Shown: positions 1 to 11,203, counted from the stretch's first letter. The stretch is 64,000 nucleotides of DNA from Limnephilus marmoratus (GCA_917880885.1 OU862909.1:31432405-31496404), one strand, 5' to 3'. The notes: generated by a model not told the origin, from the letters alone. Numbers and translations are program-made.

Positions 1-134
1 AGAGTTTTTTCGGTTGTTGTTTTCACTTAAATGTATCGTTAAAAGCATCGATGAACCTTGCCCTATCGACGTTTTACATTATAGGAATAATAATGTTGAA
101 CCTTACTTATTACTACAAAAGTGGCAATAATAAA

Positions 135-1480
135 GATAAGGGTAAGGGCGCTCCATCGAAGCCAGAGTTAAGTTAGAGCCCGTTCACACTTCCGTTTTAA
201 AGACGGAGGCGGGTCCCGTTTTTTAAAACGGAAGCCCATGCCCCTGTTCACACTTCCGTTTTTTAAAACGGATCCTACTCTACGAAAACAACGACCAAAA
301 CATTTTATTTGCTCATTCTTCAGTAGACGGTCGTGCGCAATGGACGACGATGAAGCTCTTGTTGTCATGTGGTACTTATTAAAAAGAAGGAAAAATATTA
401 ATAAATATAAATATTATAAATAAAAACAGCCATATTACTTATTTACTAGGTTCGGACCTTATTTGTTCAAACCGTGGGATAATATTTTGTTTGGATATTT
501 TAGGCGATGTTTCGTTTACACGAATCTTACGAACTAATTATTATTTTACTTATAATTAAATAGAGGAAATCGCATTCTGGAACGAACAATAATAATATTA
601 TAAAAGCCAAACGCGTGCCCCATAAAAACACAACGCGTAATTTGCCTGCTGCTTGCGTCTGGGAGCGGGCGGTGGGGAAACGGATCCGTTCTCCGTGTAG
701 TGTGAACAGCTCCATTGAAATGTTAGAGCCAGCGCGTCCCGTCCGGCGACAAAAACGGACGCTCTGCGTAGGCGATTCTCCGGCAAAAAATAACGGATCC
801 GTTTTTTACGCGGGAACCTACAAGTGTGAACAGCTCCATAGTCAGTACAGCGGCTAGGGCTTCCGTTTTAAAAAACGGAACCCGCCTCCGTCGTTAAAAA
901 GGAAGTGTGAACGGGCTCTTAGCCTCTCAGAAACTGGGCGTACTGTATAGGGCCCGCAGATATTTTAAGAGTACACAACTGCTAACCCTGTACAAAGGGC
1001 ACCTCACGGTTGAATTTGACAGCCATCTCTGGTCTGGAGCCCCAAAATAACCGAAAAAACCCTTGACTCTGTGCAGAACCGGGCGATTCGTTCGATATAT
1101 TCTTAACAAACATTAGAGCACAGGCGTCGTTGGGTGGGAATGCAGTCCTTAATCTACCGGTAATTCAAAAGAAGATGCTCCGAGAAGCTAGCGTCATTGA
1201 TCCCCTCGGTACCGGTGCATAGTCGAGAAACACGCCAAAATGCGCGACCAACATATATACATGGTTGACATGTGTCAAATGAGAACGGGTCGCTTCTACG
1301 ACTCGTCCTTCTGTTCAACAGCTCGGTGGAATTTGCCGGCCTCTGTGTTTCCTCCTTCCTACAAAGAAGTTCACTTCTTCCTCACCTTAAAAAGACCCTC
1401 CACACAGCATCTTCAAAGATATAGGCCATGGCTAGGGAAATTATTTACCTCAAGCCTCCTGCGTGGAGTTGATATAACAA
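135..1480 (+). mobile_element. LINE-A fragment, 5'-truncated, split by a MITE
   Basis: This is a decayed copy of the LINE family whose better copies lie at 31831-33084 and 17528-21288. Positions about 135-175 and 922-1480 match consecutive parts of that family: the stretch around the CTCCATCGAAGCCAGAG word, then the stretch starting GCCTC(T/C)CA, then the tract coding for the last ~160 residues of the reverse-transcriptase protein, then the 3' end. Frameshifts and small deletions have destroyed the reading frame, and the 3' hairpin near 1430-1475 is degraded, so this is one of the older copies here. The two halves are separated only by the insertion at 176-918. The left edge is approximate. 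Confidence 0.85.
176..918. mobile_element. PIF/Harbinger-type MITE with TTA target duplication
   Basis: A 743-bp non-autonomous DNA element. The left end begins GAGCCCGTTCACACTTCC and the right end is its inverse with few differences. Homology continues inward through the GACGGAGGCGGG block. A second, inner inverted pair containing TGTTCACACTTCCG lies near 243-275 and 794-834, so the ends are layered. TTA is duplicated at 173-175 and 919-921, as expected for PIF/Harbinger elements. The same LINE at about 32473-32480 has the uninterrupted sequence AGTTAGCCTC, which is the empty target site. No transposase is visible, so movement would need enzyme from elsewhere. The superfamily is inferred from TSD length and terminal style. 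Confidence 0.8.
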
Positions 1481-2325
1481 AAAGGAACAATAAAGTCGGA
1501 TAGACCAATTTGTAACTTTATAATTACAAATTTCCTTTAGGTTTAACATTTTCTTCCAGATTATAGAATACATAGCTTGCTGTGGCGACTGAAACAATGT
1601 AGCGATGGAACAAAAATAATAAACCTCTCAACTATGAAATAAAACTGTTTATGTTTTCATGAAAGTACTTGTAGAGGAGTACCACAAAACGGGCAGCGTT
1701 TAAATGCTACCGGGGTAAACAGGGGTGAATTACACTAGGTGTAACAATGTTTAGTTCTACTTTATGTCACGTTGCGGGGTGGTTTGCAGCCCACATTAAC
1801 TAGCCCGCATTAATATTAATTAGTCCCGGGCTCAACAGTCCACAGCTCTCGCAGCACAGAACCGTGCATTTCATTGTGAAAAAATACTCAAGTCATATAA
1901 TCTCACCGATCACAGCGCGCCGCAAACACACCATTATTATTCTGTATGGAATTAAATATAAATGGGTCATCGTATTTATTGCAGTTCGCGGTTTGCCACA
2001 TTTAAATTTACGATCGCCATAGTATCGAGATGAAAAACGTTCGGCAAACGAGTTTATTGCAAATAAAAATTTAAAGTGCCTGCAAAGCTCAGAAATCCAA
2101 GGTTTAACGATTGAATTAACGATTCTCAAATACGAGAACGCCTGCTCGGTGTGAAAAAATTAACTAAACGATTGGCTGAAGACGTTTCTAAACAACTTTG
2201 ATATCAAATCGATAAAGATTTACTACAATATATGATTGTGGAGGAGTGTACCAAGCACAATAACTTCTTCATCATGTGGTCGACGTTTTGAAGATGTGAA
2301 TGATGATAATAATTTATATACATCA
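1481..2325. other. No recognisable feature
   Basis: I see no protein homology, terminal repeats or RNA gene here. Short open frames are uninformative. It may be unique intergenic DNA or an old, unrecognised repeat. Confidence 0.5.
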
Positions 2326-3065
2326 AACTACTGAGTGTCAATCTGGATGCTGATTTTTCCCTTAAAATTTAAGTGAACAGAACTGTAAGAACGGGGTTCT
2401 TTCAATTAAGGCAAATTAAAGAAGGGCGGAGAAACCTGCCAACAGAGGCGACTAAATTACTAGTTAATTCGTATGTTGTTTCACGTCTAGATTATTGCAA
2501 CGGAATGTATATGTCGGCGGTTGATCGTAAAATTTGGAAGATCATGATGCGCCTAGCTATTTCGTGAAGTGCCTGGCGGCAGATCGTGCTCAAGCACATC
2601 ATGATCAGCCTGATTTTACGATTTACCTGCGACAGATACAAGTCTCTCAAACATCAAATCAACAAATTACAATCCGTTTTCAACGCAGCGGTAAGACTTA
2701 TCACCAGCGTATTTAAATATTCCCATATTTTAGATCATCTTAAAAATTTTTACGGGCTCAAAAGTCCTGAAAGGGTTCAAGCTCTGCTGCATGGTATTTA
2801 AGTCCCTTAACGGAATGGCTGCGGCTTACTATCAGAAATGTGTATTCCAGAAAATTCAAATTCTCGACAGTCAACCCTCAATGTTAGCAGCGGCATCAGC
2901 AATCGGGAGGTTGAAGGAACCAAAGCCCACACCAGATACTAAGTTCGGTGAGCGTGCTTTCGGAGTGTCAAGACCTAAAGCCTGGAATGTACTTACACAT
3001 GATTTAAGAATGATCACAGATTTAGAGCTAAACTTAAAACTCAATTTTCAGACAGTCATATAAAA
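2326..3065 (+). pseudogene. LINE reverse-transcriptase C-terminal remnant (CR1/L2/Rex-like)
   Basis: Broken coding remains of the thumb and C-terminal part of a non-LTR reverse transcriptase. In order one can read LGVNLDADFS-like sequence near 2335, then FFQLRQIKEGRRNLPTEATK, VVSRLDYCNG, AAVRLITSVFKYSHILDHL and, near the end, FGERAFGVSRPKAWNVL. These are characteristic of the region after the catalytic palm in CR1/L2/Rex-type LINEs. At least three frames are used, with disruptions near 2540, 2640 and 2790, so no functional protein is possible. The palm with the catalytic aspartates is absent, consistent with 5' truncation. It is unrelated at sequence level to LINE-A, LINE-D or LINE-F. The precise clade is uncertain. 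Confidence 0.75.
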
Positions 3066-3448
3066 ATTAAAAACCTTTCACTTTCACTGTGATGGTGAAG
3101 ACTTGCGACATTGTAAACAAATAATTGTGTAAAAATGTAAGCAAATTATAGTTTGTAAGTTTTTGTAAAGGTCATTTCATAAAAATTCTCCAGTCCTAGA
3201 ATTTTAAATTCTCCAATCTTTCAAAATAAATATTAACTCTACTTTCAGCACTAATCTTCTCTTAAATAATATATCAACAGAGATTATTATTCAATAAAAA
3301 ATTTAGAAATTAAAATATAAACCTGAAACCATATCATTTTATAAACCAAACCTTAACAAAGCCGGTTACAATGCTAAAGAATTTTAAAAAATAAAACAAA
3401 AAAACTATAGACGTACCCAGCAATATTTTTTATTTAATTTGGTATCAA
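3066..3448. other. A+T-rich sequence after the LINE remnant
   Basis: Probably part 3' UTR of the preceding LINE remnant and part intergenic DNA. I see no gene or clear repeat edge. Confidence 0.4.
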
Positions 3449-3634
3449 TTTTAAATAGTTTCATGACAACAAAGTGGCATTTCAACACCCCTTTTAAGTC
3501 ATTAAAAGTGATAGAGAAAAAAGAAATAGCTCATAACCTAACATAACCTATTTTGGTTTTTATTCATCACTTTAAATGACTTCTCAAAGGAGTGATTAAT
3601 TGTCACTTTGAGTTGTCCGGTCACCATTTTAAAT
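3449..3634. mobile_element. Palindromic MITE, family M, copy 1
   Basis: The two ends are imperfect inverted repeats of about 55 bp, meeting around TCATTAAAAGTGAT on the left and ATCACTTTAAATGA on the right, with a short central loop. Related fold-back copies lie at 40945-41120 and 45050-45205; all share the (G)TCATTAAAAGTGAT core, and copies 1 and 2 share a right end reading GTTGTCCGGTCAC. No coding capacity. The outer edge and target duplication are not certain. Confidence 0.6.
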
Positions 3635-4212
3635 AAGCAAGTTTACTTACTATTTTCTTCAGATTCAAAGATTTGGCTTTATTTAATATCTTCGCAGTAC
3701 AATAATTCTGAACAAAACAGAAAGAGTTATACCTGAATTTAATCTTCAACATTTGTGAAATTATAAATAAAACTTGGCGAAGTGGCGGTAGAGCCACCCA
3801 CCCATAAATATTATATCAGCAGAAGAATGTATTATAAAAGGGATAACCGTATGTGGTGTCGGTTACAGCAGTATTATTTTCCTGTAAATACATTTTTATA
3901 ATCCTAAAACAGACTCAAGGATATTTGATTTCCACGAAATAAAATTATAACCCTCCTTTTACCTTAATAAAAAGTATTTTTTTCTGATTGGAGAGAATGT
4001 GTCTAGGTTCCTTTTTAGTTAATACTTACTTACGATGTTAGAAAAATCAATATTTTTTGTATAACCGTTAGGAACATGTTAAAATGTCATTGTGTGTCAA
4101 ATCTACATTTTTATTCCGAGATTGATGAATTTTTGCAAGCTTCAAAACAAGAGAAAGGTCATTGTCTGCATGAGATTTTGAAAAACCACCCCTGCAGGAT
4201 TTTGCTTTTTTT
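3635..4212. other. No recognisable feature
   Basis: A+T-rich DNA with no protein homology or paired repeat that I can support. Confidence 0.45.
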
Positions 4213-4345
4213 TAAATGTGAATACCGCACAAGAATCCCAATTGATAGCCAGTGAGATTGGCATACTCAATTGGGGTATATTGTGACGCTGAAAGTAGTA
4301 GTGAGGGAAGGGAGATGGGTAAGAGGAAGATGGGGGGAAGTGCGA
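4213..4345 (+). repeat. Short interspersed repeat, family R, copy 1
   Basis: A ~130-bp block sharing ordered words with two other places here: an ACAAGA(A/G)TCCCA word, AGCCAGTGAGA, CAATTGGGGTAT, TTGTGA(C/G)GCTGAA, then a purine-rich GGGAGATGGG-type tail. The inverse appears at 29190-29320 inside LINE-E, and a partial copy lies at 6758-6850. The insertion inside a LINE shows it is mobile. No A or B box was found, so whether it is a SINE or a MITE fragment is open. Confidence 0.6.
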
Positions 4346-4483
4346 TTTTAAAATCTGGCCATCAAACGCGCAAAAGCCATTTCAAGCTACGTTTCAATTC
4401 TGAATTGGTCTCACAACAGGGCGATACTTAGAGTACCTACTCTGGCAAGTGCCGCAAATATAATTAAATTTTTTTTTAATGGA

Positions 4484-4600
4484 TAGTTTGTGAAAATAAC
4501 ACAAATTAATCAAAAAAAAAATACTTGCACATGCCAGGATTTGATCCCGCCACCACCAGATTGCTAGGCGTGGTACTTACTTACGTGGTACGTAATACTT
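4484..4600 (-). mobile_element. tRNA-derived SINE, family S, copy 1
   Basis: Read on the minus strand it has a B-box-like GGATCAAATCC (inverse of 4538-4548), preceded by a tRNA-like CTAGCAATCTGG anticodon-arm region and followed by GGCATGTGCAAGTA, a T-run, and a tail with TTTGTGTTATTTTCACAA. The same tail follows the tRNA-like heads at 27860-28045 and 50346-50455, which makes these one family. It cannot fold as a functional tRNA gene and is flanked by other repeats. Confidence 0.6.
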
Positions 4601-5410
4601 CTTGATGAAATTTTGCTTGATGTTCAAAATAACGAGGAAAATTATTGTCTATATAGATTTTGAACAGTGTAATTATTTTAATGATTCAAAATTACCTACA
4701 GAACATAAGAGTATCTCATTAGGAATGTCTAAATTTACGAAACAACCGAACATGATTTCGGTTCTCCGCAAAACATGACACAATGTTTAATTATTGTATT
4801 TTCTCAAATGATCTGAGAGTTACGCCATTTATTCAGGAAAATACGCTCGCATTTCAAATTAAAGGAAAATTTTGGGACTGAACATAATTAATTTTAAGAA
4901 ATACAATTTATAGCGAAAAGGGAACAACGTATTTTACTATGAACATCACGAATAGATTCGTAAGCGGAAAAGCTGGGAATGCGCCGACAAAATTCTGACG
5001 AAATGTCAGTTACTTGTGTGTTTTTTTTTATATAGCATCTACCTGATTAAAGGTACAGACATTTCTTCACTTCAGTTGAACAAGTTTCTGACATTTTTTT
5101 TTCAAAAATGATCTCCGAATGCAAAATCATTTCTTTGTTCATTTCAATAACCAAAATAATTTCTAGAACCGTATATGTTTTATTTCCGATACTTGTGTGA
5201 AGAAGTACTAAAAACAAACTCCATTTATTTTACAAGGTTCATTTTGCAATCTTTATTTTGTTTGTATTTGACAGTTGATCGTTGTTACAAGCATTAATTA
5301 TATCAATGGTTACAAGGCACTTTGTAGTTTGTCACTTTGGAGGATAGGATTCTAACTTCGCCTTACCATGTTCTGAGGTTTCAAAGTTTACAAAGACGAA
5401 AATTTGATAA
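4601..5410. other. A+T-rich DNA without identified features
   Basis: No gene, RNA or paired repeat could be supported. Confidence 0.45.
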
Positions 5411-5945
5411 TCTATATATATAAAAATCAAAATATGTTTGTTTCTGGGTTCGTATATATTTTTTATTGATTTTATTTTAAAAAAGTCAATCGGATGGAAA
5501 AACCCGATGTGTGTTTGTATGTCCGTTATTCGTGCTACACCATTCATCCGATTGCGATGAAACTTTGGGGATTTGATGTATGCATGCCCGCGATGGTTTC
5601 TGTATACAATAGTGAGCTCTGGCATCCTGAAATTAAGCGTTGCTAAACCGTTCATCCGATTGCGATGAAACTTTGGGGATTTGATGTGCGCATGCCCACG
5701 ATAGTTTCTGTATACAATAGTGAGCTCTGGCATCATGAAATTATGCATTGCTAAACCGTTCATCCGAATGCGATGAAAATATATAAACTGAGCTCTGGCA
5801 TTATGAAATTTGTATAAAAAATTTGCAATAGGTGGAACGCTAGTTGTTTGAAAACTGAAAGTGCGGGGACTGAATGTGTGGAATGCGCGAGGGGGGAGGG
5901 GAAATCGGGAGGGGGTTTCGTGGAACGGGGAAACGGGAAATCATA
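5411..5945 (+). mobile_element. Helitron-like 5' region with 108-bp tandem repeats
   Basis: It begins AATCTATATATATAAAAATC, matching the A|TC-TATATATAAAA style of 5' ends in lepidopteran Helitrons. A 108-bp unit containing CCGATTGCGATGAAACTTTG, GCATGCCC(A/G)CGAT and GTGAGCTCTGGCAT is repeated about 2.5 times, with starts near 5541, 5649 and 5757. A G-rich tract follows (GGGAGGGGGTTTCGTGG). The same parts, in the same order, occur at 52640-53575, where a probable 3' end is also visible. Here that 3' end is missing, apparently cut off by the palindrome at 5950. No Rep/helicase is encoded, so it would be non-autonomous. Because 108 is divisible by 3, the opposite strand stays open for ~140 codons, but this is not evidence of a gene. 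Confidence 0.5.
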
Positions 5946-5949
5946 ATAT

Positions 5950-6165
5950 TTAATTAAATGAACACAATGTTAGCGAAACTCATTCAAAAATCTGAAAACA
6001 GAAAAATCTGAAAAAAATACGGTCACATCTAGGACTCGAACCCAGGATCTTAACCTTGCCGGGCGTAGTTCTACCAAGTCCTAGTTGTGACCTTATCTTT
6101 TTCTGATTTTTCTGTTTTCGGATTTTCGATTGACTTTCGCTAATATTGTCTTCATTTAATTCAAG
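5950..6165. mobile_element. Fold-back element with a tRNA-like loop
   Basis: About 80-bp imperfect inverted arms: the left contains ATGTTAGCGAAACTCATTC and CTGAAAACAGAAAAATC, and the right is their inverse. The loop, read on the minus strand, opens with GGTCACA and closes with TGTGACC, a perfect 7-bp acceptor-like stem. Between them is a B-box-like GGGTTCGAGTCC in a stem of the T-arm type (CTGGG/CCTAG). A canonical D-arm and anticodon arm are not convincing, so I do not call a tRNA gene. It may be a SINE captured inside a MITE, or a palindrome that arose around a tRNA-like sequence. Confidence 0.55.
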
Positions 6166-6757
6166 TATTTTAGTTTATCACATTTAAATGAAAAATGTTT
6201 AAATAGGACACGTCCTAGCCCTAGCTTAGAATTAAACTAGGGAAATGTAATTCGAATCTGATGCAATGAATTATTATGCACTGCTGGTTAAATAAAAATA
6301 CTTTACACAAGATTCAACCACAAAATCAGAAATTAGTAAATTGTAAACTTTGACAGCACATATCTCAGAATAAAGTAAAGTGAAGATAGAACCTTGTCCA
6401 AGTAAGGAACGATTCGTGAGCCGCGGGACGTGATAAAAATTCCGTTTTTATATGACTTACGTAATCCTTGCACAAAAGAAGGAATGCATTATGCACTTAA
6501 ATGTGTACAAAACTGGCAACACTGACTTGTGGTTTTATTATAGTTGCAAGTGCCCAAGCTGGAAACTGGAAGCGGTCCGGGCGATATGGTTTCAAGCTGA
6601 AACTTTCAACCAGCAAGAACTTGCGGCCGGAGAAATCAGGATTTACAATAAGTAGAGGTGAAACTTGAAAATTTATAAAAATGTACGCTGACTGCAATTC
6701 CAGAGTTCACCATACTGGTGGGATAATAAAATACAAGAATTTTGAATTTTTCTTTGT
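6166..6757. other. No recognisable feature
   Basis: A 67-codon open frame at 6452-6655 has no recognisable domain. I see no repeat edges. Confidence 0.4.
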
Positions 6758-6850
6758 GAATATCACACAAGAGTCCCAGCTTCTCTCATCCGTTCTGAGC
6801 CAGTGAGACTACAGCATCCCCTACAGGGGACTGGCTGGCTTCGACCTGCT
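6758..6850 (+). repeat. Short interspersed repeat, family R, partial copy
   Basis: Shares the ordered words TGTGAATA, CACAAGAGTCCCAGCT, GAGCCAGTGAGACT and GCATCCCC with the R copies at 4213-4345 and 29190-29320. The G-rich 3' half is missing. Confidence 0.5.
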
Positions 6851-9547
6851 TAAACCGAATTCGATATACAAATTTGTGAACTTGCCAAAAAAACACATGT
6901 GTATAAGCTTTGGAAATGAGCAACTCTGTGGGAGAAAATTACTTTGTTTTTCGTTAAAGGAATCCAAAAAATAGCGTGACTAAAATTTCATTGAAAATCA
7001 ATTATATGATGTTATGTACAGTTTGTTGAGTCATCTGCTCAATGGGGGGATATGAAATACACAGGCACCAAAAGCTGTTCTATATGAGTAAAGAAAAAGA
7101 ACACAACGATTAAACTTTAACCCACCCATCGAAAACTATTTGGAATAAAAAATATATTGGCAATAACAGTTAATTCGGGAATATACTGCAAACTTTCTTT
7201 CAGCAAGAGTATTGACTTTCGATAAGTACGTAAAGAGGTCATAAGGATCAATTCAGCGGAGAAATCAGAGTATCAAATAAACGATAAAGCCGAGAAGATC
7301 TTCTCTGCTCCGAGTGGAATCATTTAATCTAGCTTGAACACAAAATCTTCTGGTTCAACACGGTATTTCATTAGAGAAAAGGTTCGCGGGCCATTGGCTG
7401 AAATTGTGAAAATATATCACTAATGAGTTTTCAGGCCGGGCTGATTTATTCCCCAAAAATCTTTTAAGCCCTGAATGGAATAAAAGTCATTTAAATAGGT
7501 TTTTAATCCCACCTTAAAGGAGTATTATTAAATCTTGTTCGTAATTAGATGTGCAGTCACAGTTGTTCTGAAATTTAATCAAAGTTCAATGGGTTTCCTT
7601 TTGACTTCAAAAGAAGCTTCGGTTTGTTGAGGAAGTTAGCAGGTCGCTGCTGTTTATCTTACGTGCCCCCGCGGGAGAACAGGAAGATTGGGAAGACGTG
7701 TTATCTTTGCGTATTAAATTCGATAATGAGAGTTTGTCAACCCCTCGTGACACTCCTAACCTCTACCCACGTAGCTTTTCTCCCGTCCTCTACACGCGCT
7801 ACAATATGCAGAGATTTACGAGTCTCCACAAAACATGAAATGGAAAATACGTCGGAATAATTTATAACAAATGAGTGCCTCATCCCGTCCATCAGCTATT
7901 CGTAGACTGCATTTGGCAGATCCGGCGGGAAAGCATCGCGTTTCGCGCGGGAACTGAACTATTTCATGATGGCGTCGGAGAATGGCGTGACAACCTCTAA
8001 TGTCAATCACGAACGCCAAACCATCCGACAGCTGACAAATTTACAAAAGAAACTTCTCTTTGTCTGTTCTATTTAAATTAATATTACGACATCCTATAAA
8101 TACACCTACACGTCTGCGATATTTCAAATATTGTTCCATTTCATGGTATCTGAAAATAATCAATCTTCGTAGACATAGAGTAAAGAAGAACACAAGAAAT
8201 ACGATGGGGGCGTGTTTCGTGATCCAAATGTCTGACCGTTCTTCGCGAAAATTTCAAATACAGTGTTTCATCATCATTATGAAATTTAAATGGCATGACG
8301 ATATACGATGTCAGGCAAGTGTAAATGAAACAGAGTGCTAAAAGAGCTGGAACCAAATGGTACTTGATTAAGACTAAGTTTCCATTAAAATATACTCAGT
8401 ATTCGAAGAGACAAAATTCAATAACGCGTTTTGTCAACACTGCAACAAAAGGTCGAAGCGGATTATCTATTCGAATTTCAACACTGCCGGGGGAGGGGTT
8501 CGGAGGTAGGGAAAGATAATTAAATTGCGTAATCGCGACAAGATTCCAAATACCAAATTAAACTCAAAACTAAACCAAAAGGCATTCGAAAAGCGTAGAG
8601 TTTTATACGCCGAAGCAGAGTCAAATTATTCATAGCCTACACCGAGATAAAAAAAACTTGCTCTATTGAATTTATTCGAGGGGACCAGTAATAACGATGA
8701 TCATAAAAGCCAAATGTTTTTGTTATGTAGCACAAAGATGACCTAAGAGTATTTGCCGGTTGTTTTATGGAATTTATCAGATAAATCTTCCTGATATTTC
8801 CACAATCTAAAGGTTTTGCCGAAAGTTTTCAGTCAAATGCCTAAGAAGTAAAGATGTCGGAACGAACTTAGTGAAAGTGATTCTGCTAAACTTCGTTCAA
8901 AGTGTCCAAAAACAGAACTTTCACGAAATTATTACATTAAGTGAAGAAATAAGCTAGGTAACTTAGCTTTGTAACTTTAAACACAACACGCAAACCTTTC
9001 CAGCTTATTTATCAGTCTCTAACCGCAGCGTACCAAACTAAATGGCAACTCAAAAGCTAGGGGATTATGTTTTTCATAATGTGCATAATGGTCAGTCATT
9101 TAAATAAATTATGAAGGAATTTTCAAGATTTACTTTGAAAAGTAAATTAGGTAAAGGGTATTTAAATGATATATTTTATGCCGAACGTCAGAGGTACACA
9201 CAATCTTGCCGGGGTTTTTTCTGTACAACACAACTCTGAGAATATTTTACTATTATTTGGTACGCAGCAGGCTTGGAGAGTACAGAGTTCAAAAGTTTCT
9301 GAGATTTTTCTACACAGGGAAATGCGCAACTATTCGTGGTTCTAACCAATGAAATTCTTTCTGGGCACACTCGGATTTCACTCCTTGCAGCTCAGAAGCG
9401 AAGGGAATGCCACTGTCCACTTCTTCAAACTGCAGCGGGGTTGTTTCTAGAATTTTGCTACTTATTACATTCTCTTTGATTACACATTCCTGATGATCAT
9501 AGAGCCAGCGTCAAGTTAATAAATACTTTTTTTTTTGATATCTTTAA
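6851..9547. other. Apparently unique intergenic or intronic DNA
   Basis: The longest stretch here (2.7 kb) in which I find no transposon signature. Base composition is more even around 7620-8060 (TCCCGCGGG-type words, CpG-containing) than around it, which might reflect conserved host sequence, but no open frame with plausible splice sites was found. Frames up to 93 codons exist and show no motif. Confidence 0.4.
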
Positions 9548-9660
9548 TTAAATAAATGAAACAATGTTATTTTGTCTGAACCACTTATATATTTGAGTAA
9601 AGCCGACCGGTTTCGGAACGACCGTTCCTTCTTCAGGGCAAACGTATACTGATTTTACAG
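9548..9660 (-). mobile_element. Penelope-like terminal (pLTR) fragment
   Basis: The plus-strand stretch AATAAATGAAAC...AACCACTTATATATTT...GACCGGTTTCGG...CTTCTTCAGG parallels, word for word in order, the outer end of the Penelope-like arm at 38315-38420. It is therefore the terminal part of a related element, on the minus strand. No reverse transcriptase or GIY-YIG sequence is attached. The inner edge is uncertain; more degraded element sequence may continue to about 10300. Confidence 0.6.
9602..9639 (-). ncRNA. Hammerhead-like ribozyme motif (Penelope type)
   Basis: On the minus strand: GCC (stem I), CTGAAGA (box, one change from CUGAUGA), stem II GGAAC/GTTCC with a 4-nt loop, GAAA, then CCGGTC and GGC closing stem I. 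This matches the minimal hammerheads with a very short stem III known from Penelope-like retroelements. Stem I is only 3 bp as drawn, so activity may need dimers or be absent. Confidence 0.5.
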
Positions 9661-10371
9661 ATACAAAATAGTGGATATATCTCTATATATCTTTAATTAA
9701 TTAATCACCACTATTTATAATGTTTTTGATCTACAGGTATTTATTTGTCTATAGATACTTGTTTGTCTTTCGTAATATTTGTTAACTTTAATTTTATAAT
9801 ACGTTGATAATTTTGATTAAATAAATGGTGTCTACAAAGTATTCTTTTTCATTTAAATTAAATAAATACTATTCTTATCTGTGATATGTTTACGGTTTTC
9901 AATATATTGCTTAAAAACATGCCAGATACATTGAACAATTTCACGGAACAATAAACGAGAAATAATATCACACGCATAAACACGGATTCATACAAGCGAA
10001 ACAAAAAATTCTGAACACGAAATAATCTGAGCAGAAGAATGTTCAGTCAAAAAAATACCAAAGGTATAGGCTGTGGAACAGAGAAAGATTAAAATAGCCC
10101 ACTCTAAATTCTTACTTACGAGTAATAAGTCAAGTAAAACTAATTTAATAACAATAATAACGACAATATTTGAATAACGTATAATTTATAATATTCTCAT
10201 ATTAATAGACTCACATACATTACTGTGAATTTAATATCAAAATAACTGAACAGCCTATACATTTAGTAAACTGTATTGAAATACAATTCAAACTACACCA
10301 AACAATGCACTACATAATACTAATAGCTATTTATAGAACACACGGTTCGAAAATAAATTAATAAATGAACT
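9661..10371. other. A+T-rich, possibly degraded Penelope-like sequence
   Basis: It lies between a Penelope-like end and a Helitron-like end. No coding sequence, no RNA gene, and no boundary that I can support. Confidence 0.3.
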
Positions 10372-10500
10372 AGCGGCAATGCCACTATAATAAAGAAATT
10401 GTTTCTCCCTGCGTTTCTTTTCCCATTCGTCCCGTTCCCCTTCCGCTTTCCCTTCCCCTCCCATGTCCCCTTTCCCTCAAGCGTTCCCGAACATTTTAAA
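10372..10500 (-). mobile_element. Helitron-like 3' end
   Basis: The minus strand reads a G-rich tract with GGAAGGGGAACGGGA, then TTTCTTTATTATAGTGGCATTGC, ending CGCTAG followed by T. The element at 52640-53575 has the same order (GGAAGGGGAACGGGA, TTTCTTTATTATCTGGCATTGC) ending TTGCTAA. A CTRR terminus before T fits Helitrons. The 5' part is cut off by the A-tail of LINE-D. Confidence 0.45.
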
Positions 10501-10563
10501 TTTATAAATTAAAATTAAAATCAATTCAATTCTGTCATGCGAAAAAATGCGCACAAACTGTTG

Positions 10564-10610
<47 letters not shown>

Positions 10611-10799
10611 TTCATACAATTTTTGAAAGTACACTTTTTGTTTTTTTCTTGATTACCATACTAGGCTAATGCCCGTGTTAAGGTAATCATACATGATATA
10701 AGTTATACAGTGTGAGAACTAGAACAAAATATAGGTTTGAAATAGAAATTATAAGATATTAGAAACAAGAGAAAGAAAAAAGATAAAAATATTTAAGGT

Positions 10800-10866
10800 A
10801 AAATATAACAAGATATGTGTATACGTAAACACATACACATACATATGCATATACATATACAAATAC

Positions 10867-10906
<40 letters not shown>

Positions 10907-10945
10907 ATACATATAAAAACACACATATAATATATACATACATAA
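10800..10945. repeat. TA/CATA microsatellite in LINE-D 3' UTR
   Basis: Alternating CATA, TATA and ACACAT words, including an uninterrupted TA run at about 10871-10898. It lies in the LINE-D 3' UTR. Confidence 0.8.
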
Positions 10946-11203
10946 TAAAAAAGAAAATGTTTTAAAGAAGTTAAAAATAAAATACTATAAAATACTAAGA
11001 AGTAAGATTTAATAGTGTTAATCTATAAAAAAAATTTATGAAAGCTAAAATTTTTATTGGAAGTTTATCAAGGTAGGTAAATAATCGCCTAGAAGAGTAT
11101 ATATTTAGGTTAGATTAGATTTCAGTGAAGTCAGGTTGGAAAAAGATGTGAAGTATGATATTTTATTTAGTTAATTTAATTATTTTCTTTTCGTGGTTAA
11201 TGG

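Noticed and set aside
5332..5763. A 143-codon minus-strand gene with internal repeats
   Set aside because: The open frame comes from a noncoding 108-bp tandem repeat (divisible by three) in a Helitron-like element.
6005..6078. A functional tRNA gene on the minus strand
   Set aside because: Acceptor and T-arm pair, but a proper D-arm and anticodon arm do not form, there is an extra base before the acceptor 3' strand, and it sits in the loop of a palindromic element.
10749..10943. Tyr/Ile-rich 64-codon protein
   Set aside because: Translation of the TA/CATA microsatellite in the LINE-D 3' UTR.
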